Assembly (NCBI GenBank): GCA_910587575.1 | Contig: CAJULU010000035.1 | Location: 1-37,093, forward strand | Reading direction: 5' to 3' | DNA length: 37,093 nt | DNA from: an uncultured Dorea sp. | GTDB taxonomy: Bacteria; Bacillota; Clostridia; Lachnospirales; Lachnospiraceae | Shown: positions 24,759 to 32,383 of the stretch, piece after piece | Position numbering within the stretch: the stretch's first letter is position 1 | Layout of the letters: every line of letters starts with the position of its first letter | Program-made: the position numbers and the translations under genes | The notes under the pieces: model-generated | Databases searched by the model: none | What the model was told of the DNA's origin: nothing | The model's input: the letters and a program-made list of their open reading frames with translations, nothing else

Positions 24759-26294
24759 ATGAGCAGATACATTCTGGTACTTAATATGGGCATGAAGAGT
24801 ATCCGCAGCATTGTGTATGATGTCAGCGGAGAAAAGTTAGCCACGGCATCGCTGCCTATTGAAACATATCTTGACAGAGAAAAGGTAACGCAGGATCCGG
24901 AGGAGTGGTGGAGAAAGGCGGTATCTGTAATCCGGAATTCTGTCAATGACATAGAAACGAAAAATATAGCTTATCTGACTGTTACCGCTTCCTCGTCATG
25001 TCTGGTCTGTGTCGATAAGCATTGTAATGCATTAGAAAAATGTATTATGGTTTCTGACAGGAGAGCCATAGCGGAGGCGGATCAGATCAAGGGCATAAGG
25101 GCATTCCGGGATCTGTATGAGAAGTGCGGGGTATCCGTAGACGCCTCTTTGATGCTTCCGAAGATTTTGTGGATTAAGAATAACCAAAGGGAGATATTTG
25201 ACAGGACATATAAGTTTTTATCGCCGGATGATTTTTTAAATGCAAGGCTGACAGGGCGGTATGTGACCGACTTCTTCAATGCCCGGAAAATCTATTATGA
25301 CAATAATTTAGGCCGCTATCCGGAAAAATTGCTGCGGGAACTAGGTATAAATGCGGCGCTTTTGCCAGAAGTCCTTGATATGGGGGAAGAAATTGGCTGT
25401 CTGACTTCTGCGGCCGCAAAGGATCTTGGATTAAGCAAGGCTGTGAAAGTCATATTGACAACTTATGATGCAATCTGTAATTTTTTTGGAAGCGGTGTTC
25501 TGAAAGAGGGAGAAGCAAGCGATGCCTCTGGTACGGTAACAGCTCTGAGAGCCTTATCCTTTAAGAAGGATCTGGCATCTTCATCTCATGCATTTACACT
25601 TCCGTATAAAAAATGGAATATGAATATTATCGGTGGCTCGAACAACCTTGGAGGGGGATTGATTGAATGGGTGAAGCAGTGTTATTATCTGAATGAATCG
25701 TATCCATATGAGATTATGGAGAAGGATGCTTACGATGCACAGCTTGGAGCGGGAGGGCTGACGTTCCTGCCATATCTTCTTGGAGAACGTATGCCGGTAT
25801 GGAACAGTGACGCAAGGGGAGTGTTCTTTGGCATAGAGCGGGCACATACCAGAAAAGAAATGACAAGGGCTGTGTTTGAAAGCACGGGATTCATTGATCT
25901 TGACATGGTTAATGCGATTGAAGAGACGGGGATGAAAGTGGAATCAATCCGTCTTTCGGGAGGTCTTGCCAGGATTAATCTGATATCACAGATTAAGGCA
26001 GATGTTACCGGCAGGGATATTATTGTTCTTGCAGATTTTGAGACTACGGCTGCAGGGGCGGCTTTGCTGGCTCTTGTCGGAACCGGAGAATATCAGAATG
26101 TAGAAGAAGCGGCAGGTGCTTTTGTGGATATCCGCATGATTATCCATCCGATTCATGCCAATCACAGAAAGTATATGGAGATATATAAGATTTACAAAGA
26201 AACTTATCATAATCTGGAAGAATTGTTTACAGAGCGTGTGAAGATAATGAACAGTATTTATCCAAAGCATGAGATCCGGATTGCAAATATGTAG
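24759..26294 (+). CDS. FGGY-family carbohydrate kinase
   Basis: This 511-residue kinase has the two ASKHA domains of the FGGY family. The N-terminal phosphate loop region reads YILVLNMGMKSIRSIVYD, where the usual DxGT is changed to NMGM. ASDASGTVTALR near residue 250, GGSNNLGGGLIEW and LSGGLARINLISQIKADVTG in the C-terminal domain are typical. Members phosphorylate glycerol, pentuloses, polyols or other small sugars. I choose ATG 24759 (GGAGG five bases upstream) over ATG 24747, which overlaps that ribosome site. With the Fe-dehydrogenase and nucleotidyltransferase that follow, it probably phosphorylates a polyol or ketose for activation. Confidence 0.87.
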   Translation: MSRYILVLNMGMKSIRSIVYDVSGEKLATASLPIETYLDREKVTQDPEEWWRKAVSVIRNSVNDIETKNIAYLTVTASSSCLVCVDKHCNALEKCIMVSDRRAIAEADQIKGIRAFRDLYEKCGVSVDASLMLPKILWIKNNQREIFDRTYKFLSPDDFLNARLTGRYVTDFFNARKIYYDNNLGRYPEKLLRELGINAALLPEVLDMGEEIGCLTSAAAKDLGLSKAVKVILTTYDAICNFFGSGVLKEGEASDASGTVTALRALSFKKDLASSSHAFTLPYKKWNMNIIGGSNNLGGGLIEWVKQCYYLNESYPYEIMEKDAYDAQLGAGGLTFLPYLLGERMPVWNSDARGVFFGIERAHTRKEMTRAVFESTGFIDLDMVNAIEETGMKVESIRLSGGLARINLISQIKADVTGRDIIVLADFETTAAGAALLALVGTGEYQNVEEAAGAFVDIRMIIHPIHANHRKYMEIYKIYKETYHNLEELFTERVKIMNSIYPKHEIRIANM

Positions 26295-26312
26295 TAAAAC
26301 GGAGGACGGAAG

Positions 26313-27452
26313 ATGCGTGCATTCTGTATGGAAATACCAACAAAGATATATTTTGGCAGAAAAACCTGGCGGCAGGCATTAGAAAAAGAGAAGAGTATTC
26401 TGGGAGGCAGAGTTCTGGTTGTTACCACGGGTGGAAGTCTTAGACGTCTGGGATATATTGAGGAGTTGGAAACTATGCTGAAGGGTCTGGAAGAAGAGGT
26501 GTGTTTCTACGATAAAGTGAGTCCGAATCCTGAATTAGCTGAGATAAAGGAGGCCGTTACACTTGGTAAGGAGTGTGGCGCAGCTTCGGTGATTGGTTTT
26601 GGAGGCGGGAGCGCAATAGATGCTGCCAAAGCAGCGGCAGCGGGCCTTGTATGCGGAGAACCGATCGATTCTTACTATTTTAATGGAAATGAACCTAAAG
26701 CGTCCTTGCCGGTTATAGCGATTCCCACGACGGCGGGGACGGGCAGTGAACTGAGCAAGGGGGCAATTATTTCAGATGCAAAATCACAGTTAAAGAAAGG
26801 AATCAGAGGAACGAACCTTTATCCGAAAGCAGCCATTGTTGACAGCTATTTTACAGAGCATATCCCCTTTAAAGTAACGATGGAAACCGGATTCGATGCG
26901 TTTGCCCATGCCATAGAAAGTTTTATATCTGTAAAGGCCAGTCAGTTTTCTGAAATGCTGTCTCTTGAAGCGGTCAGGCTGACAGGAGATAATCTGAGAA
27001 GGCTTATGGATAATCTGGACGATATAAAGGCACGTGAAAATATGAGTTATGCCAGCATGATTATGGGAATTAACCTTGGAAACACAGGGACGGCTCTTCC
27101 CCACCGTCTGCAGTATCCTGTGGGAGCTGTTACGGGTACGGGCCATGGGGCGGGACTATTGGCATTATATCCCGCATGGCTGGGCATAGAATATAAACAT
27201 TCCGCTGGAAAGATGGACAGGGTAGCCAGTATTCTTTCAGGAAAGGATTGTCATGGAGAAGAAGAAAGCCTGGGTGAGTTTATGAAATTCATTGAGAAAC
27301 TTAGTGTCCGGCAGAATTTGAAAGACCTTGGAATAAATGAAGACATGATTGGATGTCTGGCGCAAAGGGTATCCGGCAATATGAAGAATGATCCTGCTTT
27401 TAGAGAGGCAGATGTTATTCAGAAGATCTATCGTCAGTCTTATCAGGCTTAA
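26313..27452 (+). CDS. Iron-containing alcohol dehydrogenase
   Basis: This 379-residue protein is a group III (Fe-dependent) alcohol dehydrogenase. The NAD(P)-binding GFGGGSAIDAAKAAA is near residue 95. All four metal ligands are identifiable: Asp and His in TGFDAFAHAIES, His in ALPHRLQYPVG and His in GTGHGAG. AIPTTAGTGSE is the family signature. It interconverts a small ketone or aldehyde and an alcohol. Within this operon it probably makes or oxidises the polyol handled by the kinase upstream. GGAGG is seven bases upstream of the start, and the spacing to the kinase is 18 bases. Confidence 0.93.
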   Translation: MRAFCMEIPTKIYFGRKTWRQALEKEKSILGGRVLVVTTGGSLRRLGYIEELETMLKGLEEEVCFYDKVSPNPELAEIKEAVTLGKECGAASVIGFGGGSAIDAAKAAAAGLVCGEPIDSYYFNGNEPKASLPVIAIPTTAGTGSELSKGAIISDAKSQLKKGIRGTNLYPKAAIVDSYFTEHIPFKVTMETGFDAFAHAIESFISVKASQFSEMLSLEAVRLTGDNLRRLMDNLDDIKARENMSYASMIMGINLGNTGTALPHRLQYPVGAVTGTGHGAGLLALYPAWLGIEYKHSAGKMDRVASILSGKDCHGEEESLGEFMKFIEKLSVRQNLKDLGINEDMIGCLAQRVSGNMKNDPAFREADVIQKIYRQSYQA

Positions 27453-27487
27453 TCTATCATAATTAGTCTTAACTAGGAGGTAAATGT

Positions 27488-28210
27488 ATGCAGGCAATTA
27501 TTATGGCAGCGGGGAGAGGCAGCAGACTGGGGAGTATGACGGAGGCTCAGCCTAAATGCCTTCTGGAAATCCATGGAAAAAAACTGCTTGACATTAATCT
27601 TGCGATTCTTCATAAATATGGTATTTGGGATATCACAATTGTTACTGGTTATCAAGATGAGAAGCTGACAGAGGCTACAAGAAAAGTTCCCGGGATACAT
27701 CTGGTTTATAATCCTTTTTATGAACTGACTAATGTAATCGGCTCCTATTATATGGGGATGGAGAGATTACATGATGACTTTGTTTATCTACATGCTGATA
27801 CAATTTGTGATATTGCAATTTTTGACGAGTTGTTGAGGGCAGAAGGCGATGTTATACTTCCTGTTGACCGGAAATTTTGTGATGAAGAGGCAATGAAGGT
27901 CAGGATTGAAAAGGATAAGATTGTGGAAATCACAAAACAAATGTCAGCCGAAGAGGCGGATGGTGAGTTCATAGGAATCTGTAAAATTAAGCAGAATGTA
28001 ATCCATGATCTGAACGCAGCCACAGTCGATGTGCTTCGTGACAAGCATTTCTCTGCGTACTTTGAGGGCGCTTTGCAAAAGGTCATTGATAGAAAAAAGT
28101 ATGATTTTAAGATAATTGATACAAATGGAAGGTTTTGGGGAGAAATTGATTTCCCGGAAGATTATGAAAAAGCCGCAAGGAATATCAGTCCGGAACTTCT
28201 GGAATTTTAG
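27488..28210 (+). CDS. LicC-like nucleotidyltransferase
   Basis: This 240-residue protein has the nucleotidyltransferase fold. The N-terminal signature MQAIIMAAGRGSRLGSMTEA is followed by QPKCLLEIHGKKLLD, with the conserved Lys after QP. FYELTNVIGSYYMGMERL, with FVYLHADTICD after it, is characteristic of phosphocholine-cytidylyltransferase-like enzymes (LicC), which make CDP-linked small alcohols. GRFWGEIDFPEDYEKA ends the domain. AGGAGG is seven bases upstream. As the last gene of the run and downstream of a kinase and a dehydrogenase, it probably forms the activated donor, perhaps a CDP-polyol. No choline uptake or kinase genes are present. Confidence 0.88.
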   Translation: MQAIIMAAGRGSRLGSMTEAQPKCLLEIHGKKLLDINLAILHKYGIWDITIVTGYQDEKLTEATRKVPGIHLVYNPFYELTNVIGSYYMGMERLHDDFVYLHADTICDIAIFDELLRAEGDVILPVDRKFCDEEAMKVRIEKDKIVEITKQMSAEEADGEFIGICKIKQNVIHDLNAATVDVLRDKHFSAYFEGALQKVIDRKKYDFKIIDTNGRFWGEIDFPEDYEKAARNISPELLEF

Positions 28211-28273
28211 CTTTTATTCAGAAATAATGTATGTACTGTTGATTGCTGGACGGTTCATCGTATAAAAACAGGC

Positions 28274-28307
28274 TGCCGGGAAATGATCTCTTCATCATCT
28301 CCCGGCA
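28274..28307 (-). terminator. Hairpin between convergent transcripts
   Basis: TGCCGGGA (28274-28281) pairs with TCCCGGCA (28300-28307), and inner ATGAT pairs with ATCAT. On the minus strand a TTTTT follows six bases after the stem (28269-28265), so it can end the immunity/TNT transcript. On the plus strand there is no T-run. It marks the end of the polysaccharide operon. Confidence 0.65.
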
Positions 28308-28326
28308 CCCCGTCCGCTTCACAGTA

Positions 28327-28761
28327 TCAGCGAAGTGCCGTGCCTGCTCTCGGCTTAAATTCCTCCGTTCCCATCATAGGAACAATATCTGACTTATTGT
28401 CCGGCTTTTTATGATCTTTATATCCCAACCCGTGAAAGCGCTTCTTCTCACATTCCATATTAAAGAAATCCTTCATTTCTTTTTCTGCCTCATCAGATTC
28501 AGCAACCCTGGACATAAGATCATAACAGGCATCCTTACAGTTCCAGTATGTCTTAATATTATATTTTTTCCCTCTTTCACCGTCATACACCAGCCAGCTT
28601 GGATCATGCTTTTCCAGGCAGACGGCCTCTTCCGCATACTCTCCGATGGAACAGAATTCCTCCGGGATATCAGAGTGTTCGAGAGCCTTCATTAAGACTG
28701 TCAGATATAAATCAATCTCTTCTTTTTGTGTGAGTGCCGGTTCACGTAAAATTTTTCCCAT
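28327..28761 (-). CDS. Probable immunity protein for the adjacent TNT-like toxin
   Basis: This 144-residue protein has no family I can name. It is soluble and acidic in its first half, with EEIDLYLTVLMKALEHSDIP and EEFCSIGEYAEEA. A central segment, DPSWLVYDGERGKKYNIKTY then WNCKDACYDLMSRVAE, is of a form common in small immunity proteins. The C-terminus is lysine-rich and looks disordered. Its ATG lies directly after the stop of the TNT-like gene (two-base gap), the usual toxin-then-immunity order. Its job is inferred only from this pairing. Confidence 0.55.
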   Translation of the reverse strand: MGKILREPALTQKEEIDLYLTVLMKALEHSDIPEEFCSIGEYAEEAVCLEKHDPSWLVYDGERGKKYNIKTYWNCKDACYDLMSRVAESDEAEKEMKDFFNMECEKKRFHGLGYKDHKKPDNKSDIVPMMGTEEFKPRAGTALR

Positions 28762-28763
28762 TC

Positions 28764-29228
28764 TTATATCCTTTCCAACATGCCTTTCCTGACGGATTCT
28801 CTGATCGTAATGGGATGAAGATACTGGACTGCGCCGCCTTCGCTGTCAAATCCCGGCGCCACAATCCCTTTATCCACAAGACATTTAATACGGACGTTGT
28901 CTGCAATTACTTTGTATTCATTATATTCTATGCTTTCCGGAACGTACGGCAATGATAATTGGTCATATGCGGTTCCTTTGGGGGCGGAGAAACGGCCAAT
29001 CTCGTTTCCGTATCTGATAATGACGCTCCCATAGGGTAAAATAAATTCAACTGTATGCTTTCCGTCTGCCTCTCTGTTTCTGGTATCAAACCCATCGTCG
29101 TCGGCATATTTTGATAAATAACTCCAATTTACTGCTGGCTGCCCAAACCGGTTATTTTTTCCAGTGCCATATTCGGGCTTTTTCAGTTGGCGTATTCCGC
29201 TGATTGTTTCACCTTTGTAGTTTTTCAT
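28764..29228 (-). CDS. TNT-like (DUF4237) domain protein, probable NAD+ glycohydrolase toxin domain
   Basis: Residues 60-154 fit the TNT/DUF4237 domain of tuberculosis-necrotising-toxin-like NADases: IIRYGNEIGRFSAPKGTAYD with the conserved Arg72, SLPYVPESIEYNEYKVIADN, and APGFDSEGGAVQYLHP with Gln135. In characterised toxins an Arg and a Gln at these places are important for NAD+ cleavage. The N-terminal 60 residues (GKNNRFGQPAVNWSYL...) look like the linker before the toxin tip. There is no secretion signal or large N-terminal delivery domain, and an in-frame stop lies 14 codons upstream of the ATG. The ribosome site is weak (GGAAAG, ten bases away). It looks like an orphan toxin module. Confidence 0.72.
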   Translation of the reverse strand: MKNYKGETISGIRQLKKPEYGTGKNNRFGQPAVNWSYLSKYADDDGFDTRNREADGKHTVEFILPYGSVIIRYGNEIGRFSAPKGTAYDQLSLPYVPESIEYNEYKVIADNVRIKCLVDKGIVAPGFDSEGGAVQYLHPITIRESVRKGMLERI

Positions 29229-29316
29229 GTCATTTTTTCTTTCCAGATTTATTTCTTTTACTGAATTTTATACTCAAAGTATAGCATCAAATGTACTATG
29301 TTAATAGATGTTGCAT

Positions 29317-29344
29317 TCTATACTGTAAATAATTATACTGTAAA
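29317..29344 (-). promoter_or_regulatory. Candidate promoter of the TNT-like gene
   Basis: Read on the minus strand, TTTACA (29344-29339) is followed after 16 bases by TATAGA (29322-29317). The start point would be about 80 bases upstream of the TNT-like gene. The two halves of a tandem repeat cover the region, which might serve as an operator. This is inferred only from sequence resemblance. Confidence 0.35.
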
Positions 29345-29554
29345 TAAATATTATAAAAATGTTTAATGCATAGGTAATACATATTCTGTCTTAACAGGTG
29401 CCGGGAGAAGATGTCTGAAAAGTAAAACAGGCAGTGGAGCAGATAAGTATAGAATAAGTATAAAATAGGTAAGGAACAAAAGTACAGAATAATAGAATTT
29501 CAGATAAGTAGAATGTGGCACACTGATGGGCGTAAGAATACGATACAAGGAAAT

Positions 29555-29580
29555 GGGATGCCCCAAAATGATGGCATCCC
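29555..29580 (-). terminator. Hairpin downstream of the large fusion gene
   Basis: GGGATGCC (29555-29562) pairs with GGCATCCC (29573-29580) around a 10-base loop. It lies 57 bases past the stop of the minus-strand gene at 29637. There is no run of T after the stem, so termination strength is uncertain. Confidence 0.4.
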
Positions 29581-29636
29581 CTGAATCAATCTGTGTTAAT
29601 CCATATCGCTCCATATCCGTCCGTAGAAGACATATA

Positions 29637-32207
29637 TTAACAGGTAGCGCCTCCGACAACATTCTTCTCAAGAATCTGTTTCTTGTCAATCCTGCTGTTC
29701 AGCAGCTTGTCCTGGACATAACCAAATCCAAGCCTTGCAATCGTATCTGCGAATCTTTCCCCGGAATTTCCTTCATCCCGGAAGAAAAGAATCGCACGTT
29801 CCACCACGTCAATTACTTCCTCTTCGGTGGTAAAGATCCGTTCCAGCGCACGCCCTTCGGCAACCTTCTTGCCCCAGCGTCCGCCGATATAGACTTTATA
29901 TCCGGTTACGGATTCTGTGACGGCGCCGAACGGACATTTATCAATGCAGCGTCCGCAGTGGTTACAGTTCTCTGTTGCAATCCGGATCTTCCCGTCTGCC
30001 AGTTCTGCCACCTTGATCGGGCAGCTGTTCTGAACCTGACAGTTCCTGCAGCCCTTACATCTGGACAGGTCAATCTCTGGCCGGCGCTGGCCGATGATAC
30101 CCAGGTCGTTAAGATCCGGCTTCACGCAGTTATTAGGGCAGCCGCCTACCGCTATCTTAAATTTGTGCGGTAAAGATACGTCATGATAGCCGGTATAATA
30201 AAGGTCATGCAGCTTTTCGGAAAGTGCGAATGTGTCAATCAGACCATACTGGCAGGTCGTTCCCTTGCAGGATACCACCGGCCGTACCTTGGAGCCGGTT
30301 CCACCGGTCTGAAGTCCTGCTTCTTCCAGAAAAGCGAAGAGAGGTTCCAGATTGTCATAATTGACACCCTGGATCTCCAGTGTCAGACGGGTGGTCATAG
30401 TGACTTCGCCGGATCCGAATTTTTCTGCCGCCTCAGCCACCTTGATCTGCTCATTCGTGGTGAGTTTTCCGTTCCGGGTAATGACACGGACGTTAAATAC
30501 GTCACCGTACCGCTTATCCTGCAGACAGCCAAGCCCCTTCACACGCTTGATTTCTTCGGCGGAAAGGCGGCTTTTGGTGCGGGGAACTTTTACCTCGTTG
30601 AAAAATGCGCCACCTTCCAGTACCCTGGTGTTGGTATAGCCATAGGCCTTTAAACGGTTCTGCAGGAAATACCCCCGTTTTCCTTTGGCACAGACCAGGA
30701 GAAGTTCTGCGTCTTTTTCAAGTCCTTCGATTGGTCCGTTTACGGTGGAAAGGTCAATCCAGCGGGCATTGGGAACCGATGGTGCGGGCTGTACGTCCAG
30801 TACGGTGTATCCCTTGGCTTTTCCGCTGGCATATTCCGCAGGGCTTACAGATTCAAAGATTCCGTCAATCTTATTTTCCAGAACATAACAGGCGGTGACG
30901 AAGGGATGGATAGCCGTGGAAAACGGCGGCGCATAGGCAAAATCCAGGGTGTCGAAACCGCTCAGCTTCATATTCTGGGAGATGCCTACAACGGCGATAT
31001 CGGTCATCTTGTCTACCGTTCCGGCTCCGAACACCTGTAAGCCAAGTAATTTCCCGGTTGCTGTCTCAGCGGTCAGCTTGATGACAAATGAGGACGCACC
31101 CGGATAGTAGTGGGCCTTGTCGTCCAGAACGCAGACCACGGAAGTGGCGTCATATCCGGCTGCCGCTGCCTGGGCTTCCGTCAGTCCGGTCCGGCCGCCG
31201 TTCAGAGTCGGAAGGAGGCGTACAACACCGGTTCCAAGGCAGCCCTGATAGCCGTCGCCGGCTCCGTTCAGAGACTTGGCCATCGCCCGGGCCGCAAGGT
31301 TGGCGGTAGATCCCATGGCGGACCATTGCCCCTGTCCGGTCAGTGCATTTTTTACCATGGCACAGTCACCTGCCGCATAGACATCCGGAAGGTTTGTCTG
31401 TAAATGTTCGTCTACCAGAATGGTGCCTTTGAACATTTCAAGGCCGGAATCTGCAAGAAACCCGGTGGCAGGGCGAACACCGATGGCCAGGATTACGATG
31501 TCTGCGGCAAATGTGCCGTTATCGGTAACCACTTTCCCGGCTCTTTCGTTTCCTTCAATTCCTGTGAGACTGGTGGAGGTCAGTATGCGCATTCCTGCTT
31601 TACGAAGCTGCTTTTTCGCATAGTCGGCCATTTCCTCGTCATAGGCATTGGGCATAATCTGGGGAGCGGCATCGATGACAGTCACCTGAAGCCCCTGGGC
31701 CATCAGATTCTCCGCCACTTCAAGGCCAATGAAGCCTGCGCCGCAGACAACGGCTTTCTGGCACTTCTGTTCTTCTATGTAGGCACGTGCCGCCACCGCA
31801 TCATCCGGGGTGCGTATGCAGAAGACGCCTGGGAGTTCTGTTCCGCTTACCGGCGGAACGAAGGGAACCGCACCGGTAGCAATAATCAGTCTGTCATAGT
31901 TCTCTGTAAATGTCCCGCCGGAAGCTTTTTTGAGGGAAACGGTCTTAGCGGCGCTGTCAATGCCGGTTGCCTCACAGCCAGGAAAGACTTCTGCACCGGT
32001 CAGACCAGAATAACGGGCAGGCGTGTTCACGATCAGGCTCTCACGATCCGGGATGTCGCCGCCGATATAGTAGGGAAGGCCGCAGCCGGCGTAGGAGATG
32101 TCTTCTCCTTTGGTGAAGACTTTCACGTCAGCGTTCCGGTCACAGCGTTTCAGTTTTGCGGCGGCTTTTGTGCCTGCGGCAACACCGCCGAGAATTACAT
32201 ACTTCAT
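29637..32207 (-). CDS. Fusion: CoA-disulfide-reductase-like flavoprotein, rhodanese, sulfite-reductase-like and ferredoxin domains
   Basis: This 856-residue protein combines four modules. Residues 1-440 are an FAD/NADH oxidoreductase, with YVILGGVAAGTKAAAKLKR and the CoA-disulfide-reductase cysteine Cys42 in YAGCGLPYYIGG. About 450-540 is a rhodanese domain with a cysteine in LLVCAKGKRGY. About 560-690 is a sulfite/nitrite reductase-like domain with CKGTTC and GGCPNNC as cluster or siroheme ligands. About 695-760 is a two-[4Fe-4S] ferredoxin (CKGCRNCQVQNSC and CNHCGRCIDKC). It would be a cytoplasmic NADH-driven reductase for polysulfide, CoA-persulfide or sulfite. CoADR-rhodanese fusions are known. 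The last two modules extend that scheme. AAAGGAG lies upstream of the ATG. Confidence 0.88.
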   Translation of the reverse strand: MKYVILGGVAAGTKAAAKLKRCDRNADVKVFTKGEDISYAGCGLPYYIGGDIPDRESLIVNTPARYSGLTGAEVFPGCEATGIDSAAKTVSLKKASGGTFTENYDRLIIATGAVPFVPPVSGTELPGVFCIRTPDDAVAARAYIEEQKCQKAVVCGAGFIGLEVAENLMAQGLQVTVIDAAPQIMPNAYDEEMADYAKKQLRKAGMRILTSTSLTGIEGNERAGKVVTDNGTFAADIVILAIGVRPATGFLADSGLEMFKGTILVDEHLQTNLPDVYAAGDCAMVKNALTGQGQWSAMGSTANLAARAMAKSLNGAGDGYQGCLGTGVVRLLPTLNGGRTGLTEAQAAAAGYDATSVVCVLDDKAHYYPGASSFVIKLTAETATGKLLGLQVFGAGTVDKMTDIAVVGISQNMKLSGFDTLDFAYAPPFSTAIHPFVTACYVLENKIDGIFESVSPAEYASGKAKGYTVLDVQPAPSVPNARWIDLSTVNGPIEGLEKDAELLLVCAKGKRGYFLQNRLKAYGYTNTRVLEGGAFFNEVKVPRTKSRLSAEEIKRVKGLGCLQDKRYGDVFNVRVITRNGKLTTNEQIKVAEAAEKFGSGEVTMTTRLTLEIQGVNYDNLEPLFAFLEEAGLQTGGTGSKVRPVVSCKGTTCQYGLIDTFALSEKLHDLYYTGYHDVSLPHKFKIAVGGCPNNCVKPDLNDLGIIGQRRPEIDLSRCKGCRNCQVQNSCPIKVAELADGKIRIATENCNHCGRCIDKCPFGAVTESVTGYKVYIGGRWGKKVAEGRALERIFTTEEEVIDVVERAILFFRDEGNSGERFADTIARLGFGYVQDKLLNSRIDKKQILEKNVVGGATC

Positions 32208-32247
32208 GGTTCATCTTCTCCTTTCGTAACAAATCATTCTAAAGAAA

Positions 32248-32276
32248 AGTATAATATAAAAATGCTGATTTTGCAA
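32248..32276 (-). promoter_or_regulatory. Sigma-A-type promoter of the large fusion gene
   Basis: On the minus strand TTGCAA (32276-32271), a 17-base spacer and TATACT (32253-32248) form a good housekeeping promoter 41 bases upstream of the start codon. The region is divergent to the GH3 gene. Confidence 0.65.
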
Positions 32277-32303
32277 AGGATTGAAGAACTGTTCCGGAAT
32301 CTG

Positions 32304-32312
32304 TGTTATACT
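32304..32312 (+). promoter_or_regulatory. Extended -10 promoter of the GH3 gene
   Basis: TGTTATACT (TG, one base, TATACT at 32307-32312) is an extended -10 element about 72 bases upstream of the GH3 start. No good -35 box is present at the expected distance. No catabolite-response (cre) sequence was recognised near it. Confidence 0.5.
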
Positions 32313-32383
32313 GGATCCAGAGGGCGTACTGCAAAGGAGGAAGTGCCTTGGTATGCCGGTAACAGGAGAAGGAGGACAAATCA

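Larger units (their letters stand above)
29229..29636. other. 408-bp intergenic region with tandem repeat and hairpin
   Basis: No gene is supported. It contains a 15-base tandem direct repeat at 29319-29348 (TATACTGTAAATAAT, then TATACTGTAAATAAA) overlapping a minus-strand promoter candidate for the TNT gene. It also contains the hairpin at 29555-29580, downstream of the large fusion gene. The middle (29349-29554) is AT-rich with no visible structure. Confidence 0.5.

Noticed and set aside
24759..27452. Catabolic sugar utilisation operon (FGGY kinase plus dehydrogenase)
   Set aside because: No transporter, isomerase, aldolase or sugar-responsive regulator is adjacent, and both genes are embedded in the polysaccharide operon.
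27488..28210. Phosphocholine decoration system (licC)
   Set aside because: The enzyme is LicC-like, but no choline kinase, choline transporter or LicD transferase is present, while kinase, dehydrogenase and glycerophosphotransferase-like genes are.
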